Origin: Coffea arabica
Taxonomy: Eukaryota; Streptophyta; Magnoliopsida; Gentianales; Rubiaceae
Direction of reading: 5' to 3'
Length of the DNA: 64,000 nucleotides
Assembly (NCBI RefSeq): GCF_036785885.1
Contig: NC_092329.1
Span: 7,998,001 to 8,062,000, forward strand
Under the pieces are notes generated by a model. The model was given only the letters and a program-made list of their open reading frames with translations, was not told where the DNA came from and ran no database searches. This document shows, one piece after another, positions 13,113 through 26,292 of this stretch; the stretch's first letter is position 1; the number at the start of each line of letters is the position of its first letter. Both the position numbers and the translations under genes were made by a program.

Positions 13113-13748
13113 TACCGATGAAGATGATCCCTTGGCTCCAATCCACCCAAGCCCCTGGAGCCTAATATACTCTTTGCCCATATTTATGTTCGCTTTAAAT
13201 TTTGTCAAAGCTGAAGGCCCAATAACTATATAAACACATTCACGTCGCTAAATGTATGTGGATGGTTTCTTTAAGAGAGATTTGCAGTTCAAATGTTTAA
13301 TATCCGATTCATGGACCATCGGCCCACATACTAAATTTTTCTAGGGGAAGGGCTACCACTGTAGCTTGATACGGCTCCTTCGAGCGTCGCTCATGCGTTT
13401 GAAAAAAAAAAAAAGAATTGCAGTTTTGATCTCAAATGTTTGGGGTATGAATGCCTTTAATCGTTTAAGTTTGGATGAAAGCAAATGTAATTTTAAATGT
13501 TTAAATTTCTGTACACATTCAGTTCTAATGACTGATTTTTTTTTCCAATTATTACTGGAATCAAATCACATGCAAACTAATTTTTTAAAAAATTAAAAAT
13601 TGATAAAATATTGTTAGTCATAATCTATAATAAAAAATGATTCATTACTCACATGCTAATTACAAATGTAATTAATATTTAACCTAATTTTTTATGTCAA
13701 CTAATTTTTCGTATTTCTAGGCTAAATACTAATTACCCACCTGATAGG
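13113..13748. other. intergenic, no recognisable feature
   Basis: 3' flank of GH5 copy 3, then AT-rich DNA. Nothing supportable seen. Confidence 0.6.
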
Positions 13749-13756
13749 CATGCGAG

Positions 13757-14491
13757 TAGACATGTCAATTGGTACGTTTTGGATTGGATCCCTTTGATCC
13801 AAATCCAGATCTATTAAATTTAAGTTGGACCCAAACCCAAACTCTTATGGGTCTACAAAAATAAGTCCAAACTCAAACCCTTTTAGATTTGGGTACCTAA
13901 TGGGTACCCGTTGTATTTTTCTAAATACACTAAAGTAAACATGTACTAAAAATATATATATTTCAAAAAATGTAAACACCATCCAATTTTTATTTTCCAA
14001 TAACAAAATTAATATCTAAGAAGTTGAATGCAATATTATGAACTCAAAAAATAACTATTATCGATTGTTTCAATTTATATTTAAAACTTCAACTGTATCT
14101 ACGTCCAATCATTCATTTATTTGCCTTTACTTTTTCTCCTTTTTTCTGAAAAAGTTTGTACTAATTATAATGACAACTAGAATTAACTTCAAAAAAGAAA
14201 ACAATCATGAAGTCTTGCTCTATTTGATCCAATGACCATAGAATATTATAATATTTTATAAATTTACTAATTAATATATATTAATTATATATACATGGGT
14301 CTGAGTAGGGTCTAGTATAGATTTAGATTTGGATATGAACCATAGAAAATCAAATCATACCCAGACCCATAACTCTTTTATAGGGTTTGAGTCTAGATAA
14401 AGTTTGAATTTGAGAAATTAAATCTAAACCCTATCCAAGTACATTGGGTCTAGGTTGGATCTGAATAAGACTCGATCTATTGACATATGTA
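13757..14491. mobile_element. non-autonomous hAT element, 735 bp
   Basis: Bounded by an exact 8-bp duplication CATGCGAG (13749-13756 and 14492-14499). The ends are inverted and hAT-like: TAGACATGTCAAT on the left, TACATATGTCAAT on the right read inward. Subterminal GGGT/ACCC-rich repeats on both arms are typical of plant hAT MITEs. No transposase is present. Confidence 0.8.
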
Positions 14492-14499
14492 CATGCGAG

Positions 14500-17400
14500 T
14501 CATCAGTCCTTATTTACAACAAATTATGGCTAATAATTATTTTTCATTTTTGTATTTTTTTAAAAAATTAATTGATGTCACATAATAGCATATGATCTAA
14601 TTCTGGTAATAATTGGCAAAAATCAATCAATAGGACTAAATGTGCTGAGTGATTGAAACAGTTGGAACTACATTTGCTTTGATTAAACTTTAAAAACTAG
14701 AAGCACTCATACCTCAAATATTTTGAATCAAAACTACAATTCTCTCTTATTTAAATGTGTCAACATCTTTTTTTGCTTTATCTTTGCAGATTGGAATATC
14801 TCACATCAATTAAGACAATAAATAATGTTCTCTTTCAAAATTATCATAAAAAACTATTTGTCACAAGTATTTAAAGAATATATGTCTAACATTGTTTTAA
14901 AAAGTCTTCTTAAAATTTTTTTTTTTCAGTAAGAAAGGGATGGGATTTAAAAAATAATGAGATGTAGGGAAATTTGAAGCTCAATAGATATCTATTGCTT
15001 TACACAATAGATATTTAAGCTCAACTAGTTATAGCTCAATATGGGTCTTTGCTTAAAAAAACGAAGAAAGAGTGACATCCTACGAGTTTAATGATATTGT
15101 CTTATTGAGTTTGTAGTGAATTTTATCATTGAGGACTCAAAAAGCCACTTTGCATCCCACGTATTTTTGTTATCTAGACGAATATGCACTCATATTTATT
15201 TATACTCGATTCTGACTACAAAATAGGAGAAATAACTAATTCTTTGGTCTCAAAATGATGCTCAATACGGTGATTTTTTTCCCTTAATTTCTTGTAAAGC
15301 TTTAAAAAAACAATTATTCAACAATCCAATTTTACCTAAAAACTTTCCTCTCATAAATTCTTAAGGACACTACTCTAGATGCTTCAAATAAAGTTGACTT
15401 TCAATATTATCCTCTTTGGTTATTCTTAAATTTCACACTTCTACTAAAGTTGACTTTCAATAATATACTCTTATTTTTCTTCTTTCTCTCCCTCTTCCAT
15501 AGTAATGGGAAACCTAGTACACGTAGCTATCCCCGGTATCTGTCGAAAGAAATTTATTCCACAAGCTTGTTTCTCAAATTACTTATTTCTAGAAATAATA
15601 GGCTTTTAAATAAGATAAGATATATGTCGGCAAAATGGGAAAATAAAATTTAGCGATGCGTCGGCAAATTAATAAAGATGACGCAATTTTTGTCCGCTTA
15701 TTATTAAGGGCAACAATCCCACTGAGGTACATTCAATATATAAATCGGCGTTTGTTCTAAAAATATATATATAAATGCACAAGTGAAAAAAAGTGTACCA
15801 TGATTTATTTTTAGAGAAATTTGAATCGAGTTAATTTAATTTTGGATGAGGTAATACGAAATCAAGCAATTTTGATGAATCAGAACTAATTAATTATATT
15901 GTTGTTAGCTAGCCATGAAGATTACTAGAGAATGTGATTAAATTAGAGAATCTAGATTGCAAATGTCTTTTGATAGCTATAACAGAAATGTTATCATACA
16001 TGTAAATTTTCATTTATAATTGGGTGAAGTTATGGAAATAAATTTCTACCATTAATTTTCTTGCAGCTAAAATGCTAGAAAAGATATTTATAAGATACAA
16101 AATTTGAATAAATGAGTAAGTATATTTAATTTTTTTCTCTAACATATATGCCAATCTTTAGTTATATAACATACGTATGAGCTCCGAAAGTCAAATGAAT
16201 TGTTGCACAAAATTTTACATTTAAATTTGGAGGCTTTAAATGCATATCTAATTATATTTAACAACTCTTTGTTTTTTACTCTATATTTCGAATTCTAAGG
16301 GGATTTCAAATACATGAGCTCAAAATTATAGTATTTGTCAGGTCCTACCTGTATTTCAATTAAACCACGCTTTCACCAGCGACCATGCACTTGAGCTTCG
16401 CTACCCCTCTCACTAGGCTCCGTCTCCAATTTTTCCACCTCTTCTTCTCTTCATTTTATACCAGACTTTGGCTTTCCTACACATCTTTCGCTTCTCCCCT
16501 AACCTGCAAAATCCTAAATTCATAATTCAGAGCTATCCCTCCAGCCATTTCTCTCTCCCTCTTTCATTTTCAGATCCTCATTTTTTATTTATTGCAAAAA
16601 AAAAAAGAGAAATTGACTAAAAGACTATAAGGAGAAAGGTAGAGACGAGGGGCAATTGCGTGCATCACATAGAAATACAGGATGATGGACGACGACAGGT
16701 TGTAACTAAATTTACTTTTCTTTCTTTATTTGTTGATAGTATGATTTGTGGCTTGTTTTCGTAGTTCTTTTCCTGTTTTTCTTTAATTCAACTCATTGGA
16801 AAAACAAGAAAGATTAGATGAAGACAATCAATTAGGGGTGCATTGTCCATTTAAAAAAAAGAAGAAGAAGAAGAAAAGAGACATAGTAGGCATTTTGCAC
16901 TAGATTATGAATTGTCTATTTTCCTAACATGTAAAAACTCCAAAACACGATCAACCTAGAAATTGCCCCCATCTTGAGATGATGGTGAAGCGTTTTCGGT
17001 GGTGGTAATTTGGTTCTTCATAGGAAGCAAAAGGGTTGTTAAGAGCAATGAGGGAAAAGAGAGTCTGTTGATGGAAGCAGGCAGTAATTGTCACAAATTG
17101 TGAATGACAAATGCAGGGGAAAAAAAAAAGGAAGAAGAAGAAGGGGGAAGTGGAGGACAAGGAGACTTGACATTGCAAAATAAAGGTGGTAATTAAGATG
17201 ATGCGAAAGCATAATAAAAATACATTTGGCCTTCGACCAAGTCTTGAGCAGCGTGACCATCTAATATGATTGCTTTAATTTACATGTCAATTGGGAAACT
17301 AATTTAGTGTATTTAGTGTAGGTTTCCAAAATTTGTTTAGATAGGAAAGTGATTTTGTAAATGTAGTTTCAAAACAGGAATGCAGTAATCTTTTTTTTTT

Positions 17401-17591
17401 AAAAAACTTTGAGCATAGTCTTCGATTTTGTTCTTGCATGCCTCTATTATATCGAATTCCACAGTATCCGTGTATGGAATTACGATAATCACAGCACGCA
17501 CTCGCACAGTATAGGTTCCATACCATTACAACATGTTTAAGTTGATCAATTAAGTTTGCCAGTGCTGCTTAAATAAATTTTTTTTTTTTTA

Positions 17592-17624
<33 letters not shown>

Positions 17625-18073
17625 TAGAAGTTTGGGGGTTCTCTAATTTTAATCATAGGATTTCAGATGCCTATAAAACCGACCTAAGTCTTAGGGTGAT
17701 CTCCACTGTGTATTTGTGTAGAACAGGTGAAGTTCTTATATATCGAGCCATTGACCATATCTTTAATGGTGTAAATGTTTAGATTAGACAAATTTCTAAC
17801 CTTTTGGAAATTTTAGAATCGTGTTTGCCATATGGAAAATCTTCCTTTAAAATGAAAACAACATATTCGTGTATTTTCATTTTCTAATATTTGAATTGCT
17901 TATAATTTGTACACCAATCTTGAGATAAGTTGAATAACATCATCTATGTATGAAACGTTGTAAAGGAGTTAATTCTTGAAAACTGCATCCATGCAATGCA
18001 CCCCTCAACGAACAGTCTTGTCTCAATATGTTGCATCCCTTCATAAGAGTCACCAACCAAGCATATGTATATG
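14500..18073. other. AT-rich intergenic region
   Basis: No gene recognised. A pyrimidine-rich, leader-like stretch lies at about 16370-16600, followed by ATGATGGACGACGACAG and a GT at about 16682. This could be an orphan first exon but leads to nothing recognisable. A (GA)n run is at about 17600-17624. Confidence 0.5.
17600..17624. repeat. (GA)n microsatellite
   Basis: About 12 GA units preceded by a T-run and an A-run. Confidence 0.8.
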
Positions 18074-18083
18074 TATATATAAG
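18074..18083 (+). promoter_or_regulatory. TATA box of the OSR/ARGOS-like gene
   Basis: TATATATAAG lies about 145 bases before the ATG at 18227, predicting a leader of roughly 115 bases. Confidence 0.5.
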
Positions 18084-18226
18084 ATTTATTTATATATGGC
18101 AGGCATTCTCTCATAAGTTGCATGCATGTTTAGCAGAAACATAGTACTGCTACATTCAAGACAGGTTATTTAACGCAAGTTCTTCGCATCTTTGATCTTC
18201 TGATTAGCAGTGATCTATTTGCCGCC

Positions 18227-18424
18227 ATGAGGAGAATTGAGCAGCAGACTGGTTGGGGTTTGGGTTCATACGTGACGTTCATCGTGGTGGCGCTGTGTGT
18301 GCTCTTCCTGCCGTTAGTGATTGGTCCCGGTTCGCTGCCGCCGCCTCCTCCGTATCTTCTTCTCACCATCCCTGTCGTCTTGGTTTTCATTTGTCTTTAC
18401 CTTTCTTATGCAACTAATCATTGA
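18227..18424 (+). CDS. OSR/ARGOS-like small membrane protein, 65 aa
   Basis: Single-exon gene with an excellent start context (GCCGCCATGA). Two hydrophobic segments, about 15-33 (YVTFIVVALCVLFLPLVIG) and 43-60 (YLLLTIPVVLVFICLYLS), flank a proline run (GSLPPPPP, 36-42). This layout of two helices around a Pro-rich loop is the OSR domain of plant ARGOS, ARGOS-LIKE and OSR1 proteins. Those are ER/endomembrane proteins that promote organ growth and dampen ethylene signalling. The protein lacks the long N-terminal region of ARGOS, like the short OSR members. The usual PPLPPPP loop is here GSLPPPPP, so membership rests on architecture and loop position rather than an exact motif. The gene stands alone, 5 kb from the GH5 array. 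Confidence 0.65.
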   Translation: MRRIEQQTGWGLGSYVTFIVVALCVLFLPLVIGPGSLPPPPPYLLLTIPVVLVFICLYLSYATNH

Positions 18425-19388
18425 ATAAATGGCATTAGCCATTTAACATCTGCTCGTACTATGTTGTAGTAGTAGCATCTTAAATGCCATCTATATTGTG
18501 AGAACTCATGTATTTTTTTTCTTTTTCTTTTTCCTTTTGTTTTGTGTGTTGTAATTTACATTACATTGATTCCAATGTAATGTACATTATATTGGGTCTT
18601 TCTTTGAAAAACTGAAACTGTATAAGTTTGTGGATCAATGTAATATATACATATACACATATATAGTTGTGTTGTTTTTGAATTTTGATTTTTTGATTTT
18701 ACCTCCATTGAATGGTCCTATTAGTGCATGGTAATTTGCTAGAATCTTTTAATGAACGTCATCTTTTTTTTTTTTTTTAAGAACTGCAGTGGCTTTCATC
18801 TAGATGAAACTGAACTAGGTATTTACTGCCTTAGAGAGAGGCGGGCGTGATTCTAGGGTATCACGAATTCTCTCCAGTTAATGTGTAGGAGGCGTGGTTT
18901 TTCATATTATCTTGTACCAGTACATTATGATGCCTTGGTAAAGGTTACATTACACACGTTTGTTCTAGTTTTATAACATCTCTAACTTTCCCTGGAGAAA
19001 AGGTAATTAACAGCAACGCAAAAACATTTAAAGAATTGAAAGTTGAAACTAGTATTTATATAAGACAGTAGACGAAATTCAGACCTTTCCCTTGAAATCG
19101 ATTACCTGTTAGAACTGGAAATATTTGTTGAGTACCTCAGGTATTCGAAGACATGTGGGCGCTATGAGAAGTAAAATAGGGATTACTGTGTATAGATCAA
19201 TGGATAGAGGCCTAATAAGCAATCAGTAGACCCTTTGGAAAATCCCTTAAATGTATTATTGCGTAAAGGTACATTGGGAACCACGCCTTCCTGCTCATAG
19301 CGAGGTATTTGGAAACCTGCAAAGCGGAAAGCGTGGTAATTTTACCGTCAACAATGATGACGCTTCTTTTTTTTTTTTGAGAATTGGA
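18425..19388. other. intergenic, 3' flank of the OSR-like gene
   Basis: AT-rich, with no supportable gene or element. Confidence 0.5.
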
Positions 19389-19618
19389 GAGCTTTATATA
19401 ACAAAAGAAAAATTTACACTCTAACCATCAATTTTCCCCTCTTATTTTCCTCTACAATTCTAAGAAGATCAAGGGGGAAATTTGACTCAAAAATAACTTT
19501 ATCCACCTTATTGAGATAACTAGCCATAAAGTCGGCAGTTTGATTACATTGGCAATATATAAAATATATAGTCAGCTCTTTGAAGTATGAGATTAAATCC
19601 TTATATCAGAATATACAA
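19389..19618 (-). pseudogene. LINE-type RNase H remnant (3' part), split by a hAT insertion
   Basis: On the minus strand one frame reads LISYFKELTIYFIYCQCNQT followed by ADFMASYLNKVDKVIF and runs to a stop at about 19424. The pattern (hydrophobic strand, then CNQTADFMA) matches the end of the RNase H domain of plant non-LTR retrotransposons, where REANQVADxxA is usual. The domain's preceding part (minus-strand KIDCPWRV) lies beyond the hAT element, at 26727-26760. One frameshift separates the two parts, so the copy is dead. Family assignment is from motif shape alone. Confidence 0.5.
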
Positions 19619-19626
19619 CTAGAACC
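19619..19626. repeat. left target-site duplication of the hAT (CTAGAACC)
   Basis: Exact match to 26719-26726 at the other end of the element. Confidence 0.85.
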
Positions 19627-19786
19627 TAGGGTTGTCAACGGACCCGGACCCGCCAACATTTTTCGGATACGGATAGGTATATAGATTCGAGACCCGGATC
19701 CATTTTATCTAACAGAAAAGCGGGTCGGATACGGAATATACCATTTCGACCCGTATTAGACCCGAATCCGTTTTAATTAATTAATA

Positions 19787-20199
19787 CTCCCTCCGTCCCG
19801 TTTTGTTAGTCTTGATTTTTTTTTCACACAGATTAAGAAAGTGTAATTAATTTGGTTGGAAACATAAATTTAGATTAATAATTTCCTAAAATACCCTTAT
19901 GCTAATCACGAAGAGTGCCAATTAATATCAAAGAATGATGGCATTATTTGTTTCCCTCCTGATATAAATAAATTTTAAAGAATAATAAAGATAGACTTTT
20001 CATTTATCTATGTATTGGAAAAGCTCAATGTATTCAATGTAGTGGGTTAGTATTTAATAACAATGTATTAATAACAAGATATTTAATAAGGGTATTTTAG
20101 ACAATTTGAAAGATTACTACATTCTTTAATGGGAAAGTGGACTACAATTTGGGACAGATGAAAAAGGAAAATAAGACTAACAAAACGGGACGGAGGGAG
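19787..20199. mobile_element. Stowaway (Tc1/mariner-type) MITE, 413 bp
   Basis: Starts CTCCCTCCGTCCCGTTTTGT and ends with the exact inverse (ACAAAACGGGACGGAGGGAG), flanked by TA on both sides. CTCCCTCCGT with a TA target site is the hallmark Stowaway end. It is inserted in the left arm of the hAT element and has no coding capacity. Confidence 0.9.
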
Positions 20200-20301
20200 T
20201 AATTAAAAAATATACCAATCTATCAGAAATAACCAAAAGGCATACACGTTCTTTCATTCCCAAATTTTTCCAACCCTAATACCCCCACCGCCGCACATCC
20301 C

Positions 20302-20506
20302 TTATTTCCTCTCACTCTCTTTTCTAGCAGCCCAGGTCACGTTCTTCATTCTCTTCAAGAAGTCTGTAGCACCACTCTTTTTTGTATTCGCAATTGCTTC
20401 AGACTTCTTTTTATCCCCTTCTGCTGCCTCTGCTTTATCTCTTTTATCCTTTGAACCCGGTTGCTGGGAGCTTGAGCTCTTGTTGTTGCTACTATTAGCA
20501 GTATGC
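20302..20506 (-). pseudogene. coding-like cargo of the hAT element, part 1
   Basis: Minus-strand frame rich in Ser, Lys and Glu (KDKRDKAEAAEGDKKKSEA, then GATDFLKRMKNVTWAARK and a stop at 20302). It is unlike the transposase of any hAT I know and looks like the tail of a basic, disordered nuclear-type protein. Its upstream neighbour is at 26293-26535, across the LTR insertion. Source gene not recognised. Confidence 0.4.
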
Positions 20507-21075
20507 TGTAATGAAGTGAGTAAACTAACTAAGATCAAAACATGACTTAGGAAGCAGGAATCATGAAGGCGTGAATATTAAGAAGATGAAGGCGTGGGTA
20601 TTAGACTGAGAGGTTGTCAAAAGCGTGACCAACGGATCACGCTTTTCCTGGGTTTCAGTTGCTATAACAGAACACTCAGGAGCAGCAACTTGCAAATGCA
20701 ACTTGCAGATATAATCCAACACGTGTATTGTTTCTAGTGGCTCAGTTAGTATTCGGTTAGGATTTATTAGCTTTATAAGCAGGCTTCTCTGCTCAAGTAA
20801 GGTAGCTTTTTGAATTCATTTTGTCCAGATTCATCTGAATTTGTAAAGAGGAGCAATCCTCATTTTTCCCTCCCAATTTCCTTCGATTCTTTCCCCTACT
20901 CAGCTAGAACCATCTTTTCTGTTCTTATATTTGGTCACCAAATTATGTCAATAAAGCATCAGATTCATATGATTACTGTTACATTGATTCATTGATTAAT
21001 CAGTTCATTACTTGAGCTTGTCCCTTTTCTATTTCCTGCAATAGTTCTGGCTTCTCTGGTTCCTGTATCATAACA
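20507..21075 (+). repeat. 5' LTR of the chromovirus
   Basis: 569 bp, equal in length to the 3' LTR. It carries a perfect 10-bp stem (AAAAGCGTGA / TCACGCTTTT) with an 8-base loop at about 20617-20644 and a TATA-like TTTATAAGC near 20772. Confidence 0.95.
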
Positions 21076-24000
21076 GTGGTATCAGAGCTAGCTACGAGCC
21101 ATTGGGTATATATACACATATATAAAAATGACTAAAAATCAGGACGAAATAAGGAAGGAGATCACTGAGCTAGGAAGTGTGGTTAGGACTTTTGCTAACA
21201 GGAGTGATGGTCTGGAGCAGGCTGTCAGGATCATGGAGCACAGGCAGGAGAGTACTGAAAAAACACTCAAAAACCTGGATCAGAAGTATGAAGGTATGAT
21301 GAACATGATGGCACAAATGTTAGCAAGGTTAAATGACAAGGGAAAAGAGGTAGAAGGCAACAGCTCAGACTCCAGTTTGATGCAGAAAGAGGACAACAGA
21401 AGGAAGGAGGAGCAGAAAGGAGCCAGGGATAGATCTGAATCTCAGGGTCCTAGGTCTTTCACTAGGTTACCTAAGGTGGACCTGCCATCATTCACTGGGG
21501 AAAATCCCAGGGAATGGATCAGGAAGGCCAATAAGTACTTCAAAATCAATGGAGTGGAGGAGGAAATGAAGCCTGAAGTTGCAGAACTCTACTTCAGAGA
21601 TAAGGCAGATATCTGGTTTCATGGTGTATTCGGTGGAAGGGAGGATATTCCTTGGAGTGAGCTCTGCAATGCACTATGTGAGAGGTTTGGAGACGGGACC
21701 CCTGAGGAAGCTATAGAGGAGTTCAACAAACTAATGCAGACAGGATCAGTAGCTGACTACTTGGAGAAATTTGAAATGCTCAAAGCCCAGGTAATGCCTT
21801 CCCTCCCTCATCAGCAGGATTGCTATTATAAAACATGTTTCCTAAGTGGATTAAAAGAAGAAATAGTGACTATGGTAAAACTAGCCAAACCAAAAACACT
21901 GGCAGAGGCTGTGGAAGCTGCCAAACTACAGGAGAGGAACCTGAGAGCATTGCAGAGAATTCACAAGACCCCTACCTACAACCCCAGCTACCAGAAACCT
22001 CAGCCTAAAGTCCCATACCAGCCAAAATTCCCTGACAAAACCCCAAGCTACCCCAAACTACCTGACAAACAGATTTCCAAAACATACAGTAACCACCCCA
22101 ATCCCCAGAGCCAATTCAAAAAACTCACCCCAGCAGAACTCAATTACAGGAGGGAAAGGGGGCTTTGCTTCAAATGTTCTGAACCATATACATTGGGGCA
22201 TGTATGTAGACAGTCTCATTTGAACTTGCTAATATTGGAGGAGGAGGAGACACCAGGAAAGGTTGAAGAGGAAGAAAAGAAGGATGAGACTGATATATTC
22301 TGTGACTGTATTGGAGGGGAGTTGGAGAATGAACTCATGGAAGTATCTATCCATGCCCTGGCTGGAGGAGGTAAACATAAGACCATCAGGATCAAAGGGT
22401 TAGTTCAGGGAAGGGCCATTACTGCACTAGTTGACAGTGGCAGTACTCATTGCTTTGTTGATGAACAGTTGGCTAAAAGCTTGAAATTGGCAACACAGGG
22501 AGAGACTCTGACAGTTAGAGTGGCAAATGGGGAGAAACTTCAATCCAGAAACATTACCAAGCCTGTAGTATGGAAGATGCAGGGATATGAATTCTCACAC
22601 CAGTTCAATACTCTAAGGCTGGGAGGGTGTGATATGATACTAGGAGTAGACTGGCTAGCCAGGAACAGCCCTATGGAGTTTGATTTCAGAAAATTAAGCA
22701 TGAAATTTAGGAAAGGGAAACAACAGGTGGAGCTAAAGGGAGAGGACAGTACCATACAACTAAAACTCATAAGAGGAAGTAGGCTGCACAAGTGGACCAG
22801 GAAGCATACATATGGAATTATGGCACAGGTGTGTGCAGTGGAGGACAGGGAATCAGTACAAGGGCCATACCCACCAGTTATGGAGAAGCTACTGCAGGAC
22901 TTTGCAGATGTTTTCCAGGAACCACAGGGACTTCCCCCTACTAGGAGCCAGGATCACTGCATTACTCTCAAGGAGGGAGCAAAGCCATTCCAGATCAGGC
23001 CATACAGGTGTCCCTATATTCAGAAGACAGAAATTGAGACACTGGTGCAGGAGATGCTACACTCTGGAATCATACAACTCAGCAGCAGCCCCTTTGCCTC
23101 ACCAGTGTTGCTAGTCAAGAAAAAAGATGGATCATGGAGGTTTTGTGTGGATTACAGACAGCTGAATGACCTGACAGTGAAAAACAAGTTCCCCATGCCA
23201 CTTATTGATGAACTGCTGGATGAGTTGCATGGCTCCAAGTATTTCACCAAAATCGACCTCAGAGCTGGATACTTCCAGATAAGAGTAAGGGAGGAGGACA
23301 TTCCAAAAACAGCTTTCAGAACACACTAGGGACTGTACGAATTCAAAGTCATGCCATTTGGCCTGACCAATGCACCAGCAACTTTCCAAGGATTGATGAA
23401 CCAGGTATTCCAGAAACAACTAAGAAAGCATGTATTAGTGTTTTTTGATGACATATTAATCTACAGCCCTACACTAGAGGAACATATCCAGCATGTCACT
23501 GAAGTCTTTGAAATTCTAAGGCAACACCAGCTCTATGCTAAGGAGAGCAAGTGCTCCTTTGCTCAAAAGCAGGTAGAATACCTAGGCCATATTATCTCAG
23601 CAGATGGAGTAAGAGCTGACCCTAACAAGATTAACAGCATGATGGAATGGCCAAGGCCAGGGAACACCAAGCAACTAAAGGGATTCTTGGGACTGACAGG
23701 CTACTACAGGAAATTTGTCAAGGGATATGGTGCTATTGCCAAACCACTGACCACCCTCCTCAAGAAAGATGGCTTCCACTGGGGAGAGGAGGCTGAGGAT
23801 GCCTTCCAGAAACTCAAGTTAGCTATGTGCAGCACCCCTGTACTAGCTCTCCCTGACTTCACTCAACCCTTTATAGTAGAAACTGATGCCTGCTATGGGG
23901 GAATAGGAGCTGTACTAATGCAGAATAGGAGGCCATTGGCTTTTCTTAGTCAAAGCTTGGGACAGAGGAACCTGGGATTGTCAATTTATGAAAAAGAACT

Positions 24001-25718
24001 TCTGGCCTTAGTCACAGCAGTCACTAAATGGAGGCACTACCTTGAAGGCCATCACTTTATTATCAACACTGACCACCAAAGTCTGAAATACCTACTGGAG
24101 CAGAGGATCACCACCCCCCTGCAACAGAAATGGCTGACTAAGCTGATGGGGCTAAGCTATGAAATTTGCTACAAAAAGGGGAAGGAGAATGTGGTAGCTG
24201 ATGCCCTCTCCAGAATAGGCAAAGGAGAAGCTGAGAATGCCATGACTACCATCATTATACCAGAATGGATGAAAGAAGTAATGGAGAGCTATCAGGGAGA
24301 TGACTGGGCTCAGGACCTCATCAGGGGACTCCTAGCATTTCCAGGACAGGCCTCAGATTATAGCTATCAGAGTGGAATTCTGAGGTATAAGGGAAGAGTG
24401 GTGGTTGGAAAAGGGGGGGAGATAAGGAAGACACTCATCACTACCCTCCATGACTCACAACTAGGAGGACATTCAGGCATCCAAGCCAGCTGGCTGAGAG
24501 CTAAACAGTTATTCTACTGGCCAGGTATGTTCAAAGAAATCAAGACAGTAGTATTGCAATGTGACACCTGCAGGAAATGTAAAGATGAACGTGCAGCTTA
24601 TCCAGGCCTACTCCAACCACTCCCTATTCCACAGCATTCCTGGAGTCATGTTACCATGGACTTTATAGAGGGGTTACCAAAGTCTGAGGGAAGGGATACT
24701 ATACTGGTAGTAGTAGACAGATTTACTAAGTATGCTCACTTCATGAGTTTGGCCCACCCCTTTGAAGCTACAAAGATAGCTAGGGTCTTCCTGGACCATA
24801 TCTGTAAGCTACACGGTATCCCTCAGAGCATGATTTCAGATAGAGACAAGATATTCACCAGCCAATTCTGGACAGAGCTGTTCACACTGCTGGGGGTAGG
24901 ATTGAACCTGAGTACAGCCTACCATCCTCAAACAGATGGCCAGACAGAGAGAGTCAACCAGGTATTAGAAATGTATCTCAGGTGTATGACACACCTGGAA
25001 CCTAAGAGGTGGAACACATGGCTTTCCTTAGCTGAGTGGTGGTACAACACTACCTACCACACTGCTATACAGATGACCCCCTTTGAAGCTTTGTACGGAT
25101 CTAAACCTCCACAGTTAGCTCTTGGCCCCTATGAACAAGCCAAAGTGGCCACTGTGGGTGACTATATAAGGGACAGGAGACAGATGGATGAGCTATTGCA
25201 GCATAATCTGAAGACTGCTCAGGAGAGGATGAAGAAATATGCTGATGTACACAGGAGTGAGAGGGAATTCCAAGTTGGTGAGTGGGTGTACCTAAGGTTA
25301 CAGCCTTATAGACAATCCACTGTGATGATCAGAAACAACACCAAGTTATCTGCCAAGTATTTTGGTCCCTTCCTCATAGAGAAGAAGATTGGAAAGGTTG
25401 CTTACAGGCTTAAGCTACCTTCTCAGTCCAGGATACACCCTGTCTTTCATGTATCCTTGCTGAAGAAGAAACTAGGGGATAAGACTGCCCCTATACTACA
25501 ACTGCCAGACACTGATGACAGAGGACTCATTCGAGTGGAACCAGAATCCTTACTAAGCAGAAGAACGATCAAGAGGGGAAACACTGCTATCACACAATGG
25601 TTAATTCAATGGTGGGGAACTGAACCAGCAGATGCAACCTGGGAGGATGCTGTGCAAATTAGGGAGAAATTTCCTCAATTCCAACCTTGAGGACAAGGTT
25701 GTTGCAAGGGGGAGGTAT

Positions 25719-26287
25719 TGTAATGAAGTGAGTAAACTAACTAAGATCAAAACATGACTTAGGAAGCAGGAATCATGAAGGCGTGAATATTAAGAAGATG
25801 AAGGCGTGGGCATTAGACTGAGAGGTTGTCAAAAGCGTGACCAACGGATCACGCTTTTCCTGGGTTTCAGTTGCTATAACAGAACACTCAGGAGCAGCAA
25901 CTTGCAAATGCAACTTGCAGATATAATCCAACACGTGTATTGTTTCTAGTGGCTCAGTTAGTATTCGGTTAGGATTTATTAGCTTTATAAGCAGGCTTCT
26001 CTGCTCAAGTAAGGTAGCTTTTTGAATTCATTTTGTCCAGATTCATCTGAATTTGTAAAGAGGAGCAATCCTCATTTTTCCCTCCCAATTTTCTTCGATT
26101 CTTTCCCCTACTCAGCTAGAACCATCTTTTCTGTTCTTATATTTGGTCACCAAATTATGTCAATAAAGCATCAGATTCATATGATTACTGTTACATTGAT
26201 TCATTGATTAATCAGTTCATTACTTGAGCTTGTCCCTTTTCTATTTCCTGCAATAGTTCTGGCTTCTCTGGTTCCTGTATCATAACA
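25719..26287 (+). repeat. 3' LTR of the chromovirus
   Basis: 569 bp, differing from the 5' LTR at about two positions, and followed directly by the TATGC target duplication. Confidence 0.95.
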
Positions 26288-26292
26288 TATGC

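Larger units (their letters stand above)
20507..26287 (+). mobile_element. Ty3/Gypsy chromovirus LTR retrotransposon, 5.78 kb, young
   Basis: Two 569-bp LTRs (20507-21075 and 25719-26287) start TGTAATG and end CATAACA. The target duplication TATGC is at 20502-20506 and 26288-26292. A primer-binding site (TGGTATCAGAGC, 21077-21088, initiator-Met tRNA type) follows the 5' LTR, and a purine tract (about 25706-25715) precedes the 3' LTR. The coding region (about 21.13-25.69 kb) has, in order, gag with a CCHC-type knuckle near 22.17 kb, protease near 22.43 kb, reverse transcriptase about 23.0-23.7 kb, RNase H near 23.9 kb, integrase about 24.4-25.1 kb, and a C-terminal chromodomain-like segment near 25.6 kb. 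The order RT-RNase H-integrase-chromodomain defines a chromovirus. By eye the LTRs differ at about two positions, so insertion is recent, probably within a few hundred thousand years. It looks nearly whole, with about one break in the coding region. Confidence 0.95.

Noticed and set aside
16370-16700. Leader plus first exon of a gene (ATGATGGACGACGACAG|GT)
   Set aside because: No downstream exon or protein family follows before the OSR-like gene.
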